This document shows, in pieces, positions 54,865-60,165 of a stretch of 61,835 nt of DNA; the stretch's first letter is position 1, and each line of letters begins with the position of its first letter. This DNA is from a virus: positions 1-61,835 of the IMG/VR virus record IMGVR_UViG_3300044638_003544; one strand, written 5' to 3'. The notes under the pieces were generated by a model. The model was not told the origin of the DNA, did no database searches, and worked only from the letters and a program-made list of their open reading frames with translations. The translations under genes and the position numbers were made by a program.

Positions 54865-54896
54865 TTATCCACACCTGTGGACAATCCTGTGGATAA
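54865..54896. promoter_or_regulatory. DnaA-box cluster 1
   Basis: TTATCCACA (+, 54865-54873), TTGTCCACA (-, 54876-54884) and TTATCCACA (-, 54888-54896) in 32 bp. TTGTCCACA is the preferred actinobacterial DnaA box and TTATCCACA the E. coli-type perfect box. Confidence 0.75.
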
Positions 54897-54919
54897 CCTC
54901 CCGCCCCAAATTTTTGGGT

Positions 54920-54952
54920 TTGTCAAGTTAAGATCGTGTGATTAAGGTCACA
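54920..54952 (+). promoter_or_regulatory. Canonical promoter with CRP-type box, copy 1
   Basis: TTGTCA (54920-54925), 17-bp spacer, TAAGGT (54943-54948). A perfect TGTGA-N6-TCACA box (54937-54952) covers the -10. It lies 60 bp upstream of damage-type promoter 1. Confidence 0.65.
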
Positions 54953-54979
54953 GAAAATGCTCACCAAAAATGACCAAAA

Positions 54980-55002
54980 TTGTCAGACCCCTATGCTAGG
55001 CT
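54980..55002 (+). promoter_or_regulatory. PafBC/RecA-NDp-like promoter 1
   Basis: TTGTCAGACC then TAGGCT (54997-55002). Distance from the first T to the -10 is 17 bases, the RecA-NDp geometry. Leads to the gene at 55032. Confidence 0.8.
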
Positions 55003-55031
55003 GTAAGCATAGATAAAGAAAGGGGTTCAAA

Positions 55032-55163
55032 ATGAACTTACTAAATGAAACAGAATTCATCTGTTGCTTTTGTGAAAGCGAAATGGATTCAGAGCAGGTG
55101 TTCTGCTGTGATACCTATAAAGGTAAAATGACCGTTCAAGAGTTTAACGAATTCTACGGATAA
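55032..55163 (+). CDS. Small Cys-rich protein
   Basis: 43 residues, ribosome site AAAGGGG. Cysteines: CCFC at 11-14 and CC at 25-26, a compact zinc-binding arrangement in a small acidic protein (MTVQEFNEFYG end). First gene of the early region. Function unknown. Confidence 0.65.
   Translation: MNLLNETEFICCFCESEMDSEQVFCCDTYKGKMTVQEFNEFYG
55068..55089 (+). promoter_or_regulatory. PafBC/RecA-NDp-like promoter 2
   Basis: Located inside the previous gene's last codons region is not the case: the motif copy for the next gene is at 55168-55189 (TGTCAGACC at 55168-55176, TAGTAT at 55184-55189). This entry marks no separate site; see the entry at 55168. Confidence 0.05.
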
Positions 55164-55167
55164 AAAC

Positions 55168-55189
55168 TGTCAGACCTCTCTGATAGTAT
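55168..55189 (+). promoter_or_regulatory. PafBC/RecA-NDp-like promoter 2
   Basis: TGTCAGACC (55168-55176) and TAGTAT (55184-55189), five bases after the previous stop. Leads to the genes at 55223 and 55409. Confidence 0.8.
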
Positions 55190-55222
55190 CAACTTAACAA
55201 ACAAAAGAAAGGTAGTCACCAA

Positions 55223-55408
55223 ATGACTTACACTGTAACAAATAAGAGAGATAACATCTCCAATGAATACATCTCTATTCATTCCGCCTTGCAAATGGTT
55301 GCAAGTTGCTATGACGGTGCAGGAATTACCTGCGAGGTTGTCAATAACGAAACAGGCGAACAGGTAGAACTGTATCGCAATCCCCTAACAGGTTGGAGAG
55401 TGGCTTAA
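55223..55408 (+). CDS. Small early protein, unknown
   Basis: 61 residues, ribosome site AAAGG. MTYTVTNKRDNISNEYISIH, a helix with VASCYDG, and LYRNPLTGWRVA end. Beta-alpha-beta look. Followed without gap (TAA then ATG) by the next gene. Not recognised. Confidence 0.65.
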   Translation: MTYTVTNKRDNISNEYISIHSALQMVASCYDGAGITCEVVNNETGEQVELYRNPLTGWRVA

Positions 55409-55558
55409 ATGGCTTACACTAAAATAAAGAATGCACGACTCTTACTAGATGCCGTCAATGGCTTAGAGTTGATGCTAAAGCACGACCCAGAAAATCAGAG
55501 AATGATTAACTACTACAATACCCAAATCCAAATCTTGACTAGGCGTGTCTACAAATAA
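55409..55558 (+). CDS. Small early helical protein
   Basis: 49 residues, immediately after the previous stop. A long helix (ARLLLDAVNGLELMLKHD) and a second one ending NTQIQILTRRVYK. Coupled translation; not recognised. Confidence 0.6.
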   Translation: MAYTKIKNARLLLDAVNGLELMLKHDPENQRMINYYNTQIQILTRRVYK

Positions 55559-55560
55559 AA

Positions 55561-55583
55561 TTGTCAGACCCCTATGATAAAGT
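55561..55583 (+). promoter_or_regulatory. PafBC/RecA-NDp-like promoter 3
   Basis: TTGTCAGACC (55561-55570) and TAAAGT (55578-55583). Leads to the five-gene string 55615-56230. Confidence 0.8.
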
Positions 55584-55614
55584 GAAACTAACAAACAAAC
55601 GAAAGGTTGCCACA

Positions 55615-55830
55615 ATGACAACACTAAACACTAAAGATTACATCAAAGCCCACGATGCATTGGGTTGGATTCAATACCCAAACTCCTATGACAATCGCCT
55701 AGCGTATCTATCACTAGCAACGATTTTAGAAATCTGCATCAACAAGAAAATGGGTATCAACCAAATTCAAGAAATGCTAGATGAAATGACCAAAGGCGAA
55801 CAAGCCGTACTAGAAAGTTTGATGAAATAA
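55615..55830 (+). CDS. Small early protein, unknown
   Basis: 71 residues from ATG 55615 with GAAAGG upstream. A longer frame from 55561 would start inside the promoter and is rejected. Helical protein (DYIKAHDALGWIQYP, LATILEICINKKMGINQIQE). First of five tightly packed genes. Function unknown. Confidence 0.7.
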   Translation: MTTLNTKDYIKAHDALGWIQYPNSYDNRLAYLSLATILEICINKKMGINQIQEMLDEMTKGEQAVLESLMK

Positions 55831-55832
55831 TG

Positions 55833-55997
55833 ATGACAAGAAAAGACTATGTAGCCGTTGCAGAAATTCTAAACGCTTACCACCTAGACATTGAAACACA
55901 AACGTTTGAGGATTTGCTTTCAGACTTTCAAACATTTTTCAAAAGAGATAATTCAAACTTCGACCTAACACGATTCAGAGATGCGGTAATCAAATAA
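55833..55997 (+). CDS. Small conserved phage protein
   Basis: 54 residues. TRKDYVAVAEILNAY, then DLLSDFQTFFKRDNSNFD and a LTRFRDAVIK end: a three-helix pattern that I recognise from many actinophages (RKxYv...a..L, F...NxnFD...F..a). Its function is unknown. Spaced two bases from the previous stop and sharing one with the next start. Confidence 0.7.
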   Translation: MTRKDYVAVAEILNAYHLDIETQTFEDLLSDFQTFFKRDNSNFDLTRFRDAVIK

Positions 55998-56149
55998 TGA
56001 AATTCGTACACAATAAAATTGACGGAACTTTCGTAATTGGAATTAGTTTCTCAAATTACTACAGTAAAAAACTAGGTAGAAAAAATACCTCGTTAATTTT
56101 TGATCTTGGTTCTCATTCGTTTGCATTTGTGTTGAGAGGTGAATACTAA
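55997..56149 (+). CDS. Small early protein, unknown
   Basis: 50 residues, TAATG overlap with the previous gene. Beta-rich: KFVHNKIDGTFVIGISFS, then SLIFDLGSHSFAFVLRGEY. Probably a single small sheet. Not recognised. Confidence 0.6.
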   Translation: MKFVHNKIDGTFVIGISFSNYYSKKLGRKNTSLIFDLGSHSFAFVLRGEY

Positions 56150-56230
56150 ATGAATAGTTTTTATTCTTGGGTTTTAATTTTATCCCTTGCAGGTTTAGTT
56201 TATTTGCTTGTAGATAAATTTACAGACTAA
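56150..56230 (+). CDS. 26-residue membrane peptide
   Basis: A single hydrophobic helix (WVLILSLAGLVYLLV) and a charged tail (DKFTD). ATG directly follows the previous TAA. Last gene before a hairpin terminator. Membrane-targeted micropeptide of unknown role. Confidence 0.5.
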   Translation: MNSFYSWVLILSLAGLVYLLVDKFTD

Positions 56231-56243
56231 AAAAAACAAAAGC

Positions 56244-56279
56244 TTCTGGGCGTGTCGTTTGACATTCCCAGAAATTTTT
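56244..56279 (+). terminator. Rho-independent terminator
   Basis: TTCTGGG / CCCAGAA outer stem with an inner near-complementary GTGTC/GACAT, then ATTTTTG. Ends the transcript of promoter 3. Confidence 0.75.
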
Positions 56280-56289
56280 GCCCGCCCCG

Positions 56290-56352
56290 TTTTCCACAGG
56301 TTATCCACAGCTGTTAAGAACTTGTGTATAAGTCACTGAAATCTGTGGATTA
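56290..56352. promoter_or_regulatory. DnaA-box cluster 2
   Basis: TTTTCCACA (+, 56290-56298), TTATCCACA (+, 56301-56309), TTATACACA (-, 56323-56331) and TAATCCACA (-, 56344-56352): three agree with TTWTNCACA and one has a mismatch. CCCGCCCC precedes them. Confidence 0.75.
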
Positions 56353-56398
56353 TTGTTTACCTATTGTTCATCTTAGACACGCCTCTAGATACCAAAAA

Positions 56399-56420
56399 TG
56401 TCAGACCCCTATGCTAAAGT
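56399..56420 (+). promoter_or_regulatory. PafBC/RecA-NDp-like promoter 4
   Basis: TGTCAGACC (56399-56407) and TAAAGT (56415-56420). It is separated from its gene (56518) by a structured leader of about 90 bases. Confidence 0.8.
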
Positions 56421-56437
56421 GAAACTATAAATAAATA

Positions 56438-56497
56438 GTTAAGTATGAGCCTAGCAAATAATCCTACCTACGGTGAGCCTAGCAAATAAGACTTAAC
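56438..56497 (+). repeat. Structured leader with direct repeats and a short upstream frame
   Basis: Direct repeats TGAGCCTAGCAAATA at 56446-56460 and 56474-56488, enclosed by GTTAAGT (56438) and ACTTAAC (56491), which are inverted copies. An ATG at 56445 opens a 14-codon frame (MSLANNPTYGEPSK) that spans both repeats and stops at 56489. Confidence 0.6.
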
Positions 56498-56517
56498 ACT
56501 AACGAAAGGAATACAAA

Positions 56518-56703
56518 ATGTATTCACTAGAAGTAGCAAGTCTTCTGATTGGTCAGAAGTACCGTTCAAGCCGTGGATTCTGCGGTGAAATAGTCATGGC
56601 TGAAAAGCGTGAAGACATGATGAGCGATAACGCTTATCTAATCTATGTCCGTCAAGACGGATTCCCTTACTACTGGTATTCAACTGTTGAGGTGGTTGCA
56701 TAA
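56518..56703 (+). CDS. Small early protein, unknown
   Basis: 61 residues, ribosome site AAAGGA. Mixed sequence with MYSLEVASLLIGQKYRSSRG and a C-terminal FPYYWYSTVEVVA. Its stop overlaps the IF-2-like gene (TAATG), so the two are co-translated. Small beta protein, unknown function. Confidence 0.65.
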   Translation: MYSLEVASLLIGQKYRSSRGFCGEIVMAEKREDMMSDNAYLIYVRQDGFPYYWYSTVEVVA

Positions 56704-56894
56704 TGAGAGTCTATGAAATTGCTAAAGAATTAAACATTCCGTCAAAAGATGTCAGAATGTATTTAGAATACATTGGGCAACCCGTCAAGAGTGCATCGTC
56801 AAGCGTTGAAGATGTATTTGGTGAAATTGTTATCAAAAGGATAAACAAGACCTACGAGGAATTTGTGCCTTGTTGGTCATTCCCACCATTCTAA
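56703..56894 (+). CDS. Free-standing IF-2 N-terminal-domain protein
   Basis: 63 residues. Almost the whole protein aligns by eye with the small N-terminal domain (IF2_N) of translation initiation factor IF-2: RVYEIAKELNIPSKDVRMYL, GQPVKSASSSVED. The VKSASS(S/T)VE element is specifically like actinobacterial IF-2. The GTPase and other domains are absent. In IF-2 this domain helps bind the ribosome. The free copy may compete with, mimic, or modulate host initiation; that is inference. It ends in an aromatic tail (CWSFPPF). Confidence 0.8.
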   Translation: MRVYEIAKELNIPSKDVRMYLEYIGQPVKSASSSVEDVFGEIVIKRINKTYEEFVPCWSFPPF

Positions 56895-56898
56895 GCGG

Positions 56899-56930
56899 TT
56901 ATCCACAGGTTATCCCAAGCCTGTGGACGA
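56899..56930. promoter_or_regulatory. DnaA-box cluster 3
   Basis: TTATCCACA (+, 56899-56907), a degenerate TTATCCCAA (56910-56918) and TCGTCCACA (-, 56922-56930), just after the IF-2-like gene. Confidence 0.6.
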
Positions 56931-56953
56931 CACGCCGCCCCTTTTTCCTAGCT

Positions 56954-56961
56954 TTGTCAAG
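56954..56961 (+). repeat. TTGTCAAG cassette element
   Basis: Copy 2 of five TTTGTCAAG elements, 49 bp before promoter 5. No -10 at usual distance. Confidence 0.5.
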
Positions 56962-57002
56962 TTACGACACTATTAAAAACAACACCAAAAAATTCACTAA
57001 AA

Positions 57003-57025
57003 TTGTCAGACCCCTATGCTATGCT
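57003..57025 (+). promoter_or_regulatory. PafBC/RecA-NDp-like promoter 5
   Basis: TTGTCAGACC (57003-57012) and TATGCT (57020-57025). Leads to the genes at 57056 and 57295. Confidence 0.8.
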
Positions 57026-57055
57026 GAAGGCATACCTACTACGAAAGGAACATTC

Positions 57056-57295
57056 ATGTTCACTTTGCATAACCCAATGAAAGTTATGAACGAACGCTAT
57101 GTCGTTACATCACACCCCTGCCCTACTTGCAGTGAAGAAAAAACAGTATCTATTTCTTCTGACCAATTATTTGCATACCGCCAAGGTGGATTAGCCCAAA
57201 CAGTATTGTCTGACTATGATGCAGATGTTCGTGAGCGTTTCATTACAGGTATCTGTGGTGTTTGTTGGGATTCAATGTTTGGAGATGATGTGTAA
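57056..57295 (+). CDS. Small zinc-ribbon early protein
   Basis: 79 residues from ATG 57056 after AAAGGAA; an upstream frame from 56870 covers the promoter and is rejected. CPTCSEE at about residue 22 and CGVCWD near residue 68 form a zinc ribbon. Translated with the following gene (TAATG). Unknown role. Confidence 0.7.
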   Translation: MFTLHNPMKVMNERYVVTSHPCPTCSEEKTVSISSDQLFAYRQGGLAQTVLSDYDADVRERFITGICGVCWDSMFGDDV

Positions 57296-58017
57296 TGACT
57301 AAGTTAAAGCGTTCAAAAGATCGTAAGGTTGCTAACCTTGTTACGCCTAATGGCAAACAAGCCTCTATTGCTAACACGTTTGGATTACCTGCAGGTAAAG
57401 CATTCTCTTGCCCTGGTGCTACATCGGTATGCGAGAAGATATGCTATGCAGGTAAACTTGAAAAAGTATTCAAGGGTACTCGTGAGAACTTATTGCACAA
57501 TTGGAATTTGCTTAAGGATGCATCGCAAGATGAGATGTATCTATTAGTTTCAGAAATGATTGCAGAATTCAATGCTGATTGCGAAAGACGTGATGCAGAA
57601 AAGTTGTTCCGTATCCATTGGGACGGTGACTTCTTTAATGAAGATTACACACTAGCATGGAAACGTGTAATTGCTGACTACCCCGAAATTAAATTCTGGG
57701 CTTATACTCGTGTGTCAGAGTCTGCATTAATTCTAAAAGACATTGAAAACCTATCTCTATACTTCTCAACCGATTCAGAGAATGTAGAAACTGGTAAGAC
57801 GTTAGCAAAAGATGAAGGCATAAAGTTAGCGTACCTATCTCAGACATTTGCAATTGGTAAAGCAGAACTAAAAGAAATTATTGGTAAGTCTGGTGTGCCA
57901 TGCCCTGAGAATAATAAAAAGATACCGCTAATTTCTACTAACGGCAGTGCTTGTGTATCGTGTGGGCAATGCGTATTTGCCAGGAATAACATTGTATTCA
58001 GTGCAAGTAAGTCATAA
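57295..58017 (+). CDS. GP88-like phage protein with cysteine clusters
   Basis: 240 residues. Actinophage family resembling 'gene product 88': CPGATSVCEKICYAGK (C39, C46, C50), FRIHWDGDFFNEDY, FWAYTRV. The C-terminal half has CPENN (C203) and CVSCGQC (C220, C223, C226). Two Cys clusters could bind metal or an iron-sulfur cluster. The function is not established; the WDGDFF and YTRV elements look like a catalytic core. Confidence 0.8.
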   Translation: MTKLKRSKDRKVANLVTPNGKQASIANTFGLPAGKAFSCPGATSVCEKICYAGKLEKVFKGTRENLLHNWNLLKDASQDEMYLLVSEMIAEFNADCERRDAEKLFRIHWDGDFFNEDYTLAWKRVIADYPEIKFWAYTRVSESALILKDIENLSLYFSTDSENVETGKTLAKDEGIKLAYLSQTFAIGKAELKEIIGKSGVPCPENNKKIPLISTNGSACVSCGQCVFARNNIVFSASKS

Positions 58018-58029
58018 AGCTTGACAAAG

Positions 58030-58055
58030 CCACCGAAAGGTGGTCGGGCACTTTT
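58030..58055 (+). terminator. Hairpin after GP88-like gene
   Basis: CCACC-GAAA-GGTGG, a GNRA-type tetraloop hairpin, then GGGCACTTTTT a few bases on. Likely weak terminator. Confidence 0.6.
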
Positions 58056-58063
58056 TCCTGTGT

Positions 58064-58071
58064 TTGTCAAG
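58064..58071 (+). repeat. TTGTCAAG cassette element
   Basis: Copy 3, 46 bp before promoter 6. Confidence 0.5.
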
Positions 58072-58109
58072 TTAAGAAAATTAAGAGAAAGTCACTGAAA
58101 ACACTGAAA

Positions 58110-58132
58110 TTGTCAGACCCTTGTGGTAGGTT
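58110..58132 (+). promoter_or_regulatory. PafBC/RecA-NDp-like promoter 6
   Basis: TTGTCAGACC (58110-58119) and TAGGTT (58127-58132). The downstream ATG at 58139 lies at the predicted start of transcription, so the mRNA is probably leaderless. Confidence 0.8.
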
Positions 58133-58138
58133 ATACCT

Positions 58139-58273
58139 ATGATGAAATTTACTACAACCCCAGAACAACTTCGAGCAAGGCTTGAGTTGCGTAGGAGTAA
58201 TGCAGCAGTAAAGCATCGTAACAAAAAGAAATACACACGAAAGACAAAACACAAAAACCTACAGGGAGAATAA
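58139..58273 (+). CDS. Small basic protein, leaderless
   Basis: 44 residues, very basic (KHRNKKKYTRKTKHKN) with an N-terminal helix (TPEQLRARLELRRSNAAV). The ATG lies seven bases after the -10, with no ribosome site, which indicates a leaderless message; leaderless genes are common in actinobacteria. Probably binds nucleic acid. A second ATG follows directly. Confidence 0.6.
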   Translation: MMKFTTTPEQLRARLELRRSNAAVKHRNKKKYTRKTKHKNLQGE

Positions 58274-58274
58274 A

Positions 58275-58559
58275 ATGGGACTTAACTTTGCAACAGAGTT
58301 ATCCACTATGGATACTATGCCAATTGAAGCACAGATCAACACACACTTACAATACAATTTCTATCCACCTGTACCATCCTCAATGGTACAGCCTTGCGTT
58401 GAAGCAATTGATGCTTATCTAGAAGAAGACTTTGATCGCCAAATTGAAATGCCACAAGGAGTATCTTATCGTGGCAGTGACTATGCACCTGCACACGCTA
58501 TTGTTGAGCAACATCGCTTGGGACCTTGGTGTGAGCCAATTGATTGGGATGAGGAATAA
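58275..58559 (+). CDS. Small early protein, unknown
   Basis: 94 residues; ribosome site GGGAG lies in the end of the previous gene. Proline-rich middle (YPPVPSSMVQPC), two Cys, acidic end (CEPIDWDEE). Not recognised. Confidence 0.65.
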   Translation: MGLNFATELSTMDTMPIEAQINTHLQYNFYPPVPSSMVQPCVEAIDAYLEEDFDRQIEMPQGVSYRGSDYAPAHAIVEQHRLGPWCEPIDWDEE

Positions 58560-58561
58560 AA

Positions 58562-58583
58562 TGTCAGACCCTTGTGCTAAGAT
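58562..58583 (+). promoter_or_regulatory. PafBC/RecA-NDp-like promoter 7
   Basis: TGTCAGACC (58562-58570) and TAAGAT (58578-58583), starting two bases after the previous stop. Confidence 0.8.
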
Positions 58584-58608
58584 AAATCTAACCTACTAAG
58601 GAGAACGA

Positions 58609-58725
58609 ATGAGTGAACTACTAATAAACCTATTTGAGGGTGTAATAGATGAAAAGGCGATTGAGAAATTGTCTACCGAAGAATTAGAAGCAATTAACAA
58701 AATGCTAACGGAAGCAGGTTACTAA
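58609..58725 (+). CDS. 38-residue helical protein
   Basis: AAGGAG ribosome site. Two helices (SELLINLFEGVIDEKAIEKL, EELEAINKMLTEAGY). The end (EELEAINKML) resembles small early proteins of actinophages. Function unknown. Confidence 0.6.
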   Translation: MSELLINLFEGVIDEKAIEKLSTEELEAINKMLTEAGY

Positions 58726-58726
58726 A

Positions 58727-59065
58727 ATGGGTGCAAGAATTAATTTTGTATTTGATGATGGTACAGATAGTCTAGTTAATCTTTATTCCCATTGGGGTGA
58801 GTCTGATTGGGAAAATGATTTAATAGGTGCATTAGTACACGCACAGAAACGCAAGGGTGACTATTCATACTTTACCCGTATGGTTATCTCACACTTAATT
58901 AAAGACTATGTATTAGATGAAACTGGTTTTGGTATCTATGCAATTAGCCGTTCAGAAATTGGTAACAATTTTGATAAGACAGTTGTATTAGATTTAGTAA
59001 ATAACACATTGACAGATTTAGATAATGATAGTACAGTTGAATTGTATGGAAAGGTATTTGCATAA
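58727..59065 (+). CDS. Small early protein, unknown
   Basis: 112 residues: GARINFVFDDGTDSLVNLYS, HWGESDWENDLIGALVHAQK, IYAISRSEIGNNFDKTVVLD. The combination of an F-x-F-D-D-G start and HWG motif recurs in small phage proteins of unknown role. TAATG overlap with the next gene. Confidence 0.65.
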   Translation: MGARINFVFDDGTDSLVNLYSHWGESDWENDLIGALVHAQKRKGDYSYFTRMVISHLIKDYVLDETGFGIYAISRSEIGNNFDKTVVLDLVNNTLTDLDNDSTVELYGKVFA

Positions 59066-59214
59066 TGAGTCAAATGAAAGATTTATACGGTATTTTAACA
59101 GAGTGGTATCCAGATGGAAACTACACAGAAGAACAATTGTGGGAAGCAATTGCAGAATCACAAGGTATGGACTATGCAGAAATTGCAGACGGAGATTTAG
59201 CAGAATGGCTCTAG
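59065..59214 (+). CDS. Small acidic protein
   Basis: 49 residues. SQMKDLYGILTEWYPDGNYT, then EEQLWEAIAESQGMDYAEIA: acidic and helical. Shares bases with both neighbours. Unknown function. Confidence 0.6.
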   Translation: MSQMKDLYGILTEWYPDGNYTEEQLWEAIAESQGMDYAEIADGDLAEWL

Positions 59215-59312
59215 CACTAGCATTTACCGCAGGAATATTTGCAGGTATCATAATCGTAGGAATTGTTCTAAACCTAACCATACTAAAACAAGATGATTGG
59301 TACAAGAGATGA
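59205..59312 (+). CDS. Small membrane protein
   Basis: 35 residues, overlapping the previous gene by 10 bases. One hydrophobic helix (LAFTAGIFAGIIIVGIVLNL) with a charged end (KQDDWYKR). Unknown. Confidence 0.5.
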   Translation: MALALAFTAGIFAGIIIVGIVLNLTILKQDDWYKR

Positions 59313-59431
59313 AACTATTTAATCGTAAGCAAGAAATGTCAGACCCATACGCTATACTAGACAAGTTGATGTCAGAAATGGCATCAAATAAAACATACAT
59401 TGAATACCTGCGCCTAAGAGAAAGTGTATAG
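59309..59431 (+). CDS. Small protein whose frame contains a promoter motif
   Basis: 40 residues. Residues 10-17 (MSDPYAIL) are encoded by promoter 8 itself. The rest is helical (LMSEMASNKTYIEYLRLRES). Overlaps the previous stop by four bases (ATGA). Unknown. Confidence 0.55.
   Translation: MKLFNRKQEMSDPYAILDKLMSEMASNKTYIEYLRLRESV
59337..59358 (+). promoter_or_regulatory. PafBC/RecA-NDp-like promoter 8, intragenic
   Basis: TGTCAGACC (59338-59346) and TATACT (59353-59358), inside the gene at 59309. Could drive the TTG gene at 59432 and the one at 59547. Confidence 0.6.
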
Positions 59432-59563
59432 TTGGAAATCTTTTTATTTATTGTAATTGTGTTATTCTTATTTGGAGTCTTATCTGCCAATGGTATTGGT
59501 GAGGGAGACCCAAAACATACTCACGAAGACAAGGGAGAAAATTTTGATGATTACAGACTATAA
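59432..59563 (+). CDS. Small membrane protein with TTG start
   Basis: 43 residues starting at TTG directly after the previous TAG. A hydrophobic helix (EIFLFIVIVLFLFGVLSA) and an acidic His/Asp-rich tail. Only a weak purine-rich ribosome site. Moderately supported. Confidence 0.45.
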   Translation: MEIFLFIVIVLFLFGVLSANGIGEGDPKHTHEDKGENFDDYRL

Positions 59564-59762
59564 AGAAATAGATAGACTGGTTGGAATGACAATTGAGCCT
59601 GGCGATATGGTAAAGCTTCCCAACAATGATATTGTTACCATTACTCGCACAGAGCCAACGCAAGATGGATATGATTTATTCTTCTTAGATTTATTTGAAG
59701 ATGATGAGTTGTGCTATTCTCTATCCGATGATGATTGTGTATCACTTCTTCAGTTTGACTGA
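59547..59762 (+). CDS. Small early protein, unknown
   Basis: 71 residues from ATG 59547 with AAGGGAG upstream, overlapping the previous gene. Beta-barrel-like start (IEPGDMVKLPNNDIVTITRT) and acidic end (LFEDDELCYSLSDDDCVSLL). Small SH3-like or OB-like domain possible. Not recognised. Confidence 0.65.
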   Translation: MITDYKEIDRLVGMTIEPGDMVKLPNNDIVTITRTEPTQDGYDLFFLDLFEDDELCYSLSDDDCVSLLQFD

Positions 59763-59789
59763 GGAAGTGCCCGCCCCAATTTTAAAGCT

Positions 59790-59822
59790 TTGTCAAGTCT
59801 TACGAATGTGATTAGGATCACA
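59790..59822 (+). promoter_or_regulatory. Canonical promoter with CRP-type box, copy 2
   Basis: TTGTCA (59790-59795), 17-bp spacer, TAGGAT (59813-59818), and TGTGA-N6-TCACA (59807-59822) over the -10. Sixty bp upstream of promoter 9, the same layout as copy 1. Confidence 0.65.
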
Positions 59823-59849
59823 CTGAAATTATCACGGAAACCTAATAAA

Positions 59850-59872
59850 TTGTCAGACCCGTATGCTAAGAT
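59850..59872 (+). promoter_or_regulatory. PafBC/RecA-NDp-like promoter 9
   Basis: TTGTCAGACC (59850-59859) and TAAGAT (59867-59872). Leads to the gene at 59907. Confidence 0.8.
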
Positions 59873-59906
59873 GTTACCATAACAACAACAAAGAAAAGAG
59901 AAGCAA

Positions 59907-60062
59907 ATGGATAAAATCCAAACACCAACTGTTGGCTCACAGTTCACAACTGCTAAGTCAGGCGTAACTGGCACAGTTCAGGAAATCATCAAGAATCAGA
60001 ATGGTACTTTGCGTATCAAACTTGATGTAAACGGTCAAGACCGTTGGACTACTGTTAAGTAG
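59907..60062 (+). CDS. Small conserved phage protein
   Basis: 51 residues. SQFTTAKSGVTGTVQEIIKN then RIKLDVNGQDRWTTVK, a single small beta barrel that I recognise as widespread in actinophages. Its role is unknown. Followed by a strong hairpin. Single-gene transcript. Confidence 0.7.
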   Translation: MDKIQTPTVGSQFTTAKSGVTGTVQEIIKNQNGTLRIKLDVNGQDRWTTVK

Positions 60063-60074
60063 TTAAATAAGTTT

Positions 60075-60107
60075 AGGTGGGGTGTTCCTTACCCTTGCAC
60101 CCCACCT
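60075..60107 (+). terminator. Strong GC-rich hairpin
   Basis: AGGTGGGGTG / CACCCCACCT, perfect 10-bp stem and 13-base loop, between the previous gene and promoter 10. No long T-run, but very stable; transcription barrier or RNA-end hairpin. Confidence 0.7.
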
Positions 60108-60113
60108 TAAAAC

Positions 60114-60135
60114 TGTCAGACCTCTCTGCTAAGAT
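60114..60135 (+). promoter_or_regulatory. PafBC/RecA-NDp-like promoter 10
   Basis: TGTCAGACC (60114-60122) and TAAGAT (60130-60135). Leads to 60166 and perhaps the tRNA. Confidence 0.8.
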
Positions 60136-60165
60136 AAACTTACCTACAAAAGAAAGAAGAAAACT

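Noticed and set aside
54973-55002. TTGTCA of the damage-type motif as a normal -35
   Set aside because: Distance to TAnnnT is 11 bases instead of 16-18, in every copy; the -26-element interpretation fits better.
55068-55089. The feature entry at these coordinates called promoter 2
   Set aside because: A position slip; the real motif is at 55168-55189. The entry is kept only at negligible confidence and should be ignored.
55561-55614. Upstream start giving MSDPYDKVKL before the gene at 55615
   Set aside because: The extra codons are the promoter motif; the ribosome site GAAAGG lies before ATG 55615.
56870-57055. Long N-terminal extension of the gene at 57056
   Set aside because: It covers the DnaA boxes, cassette and promoter 5; AAAGGAA precedes ATG 57056.
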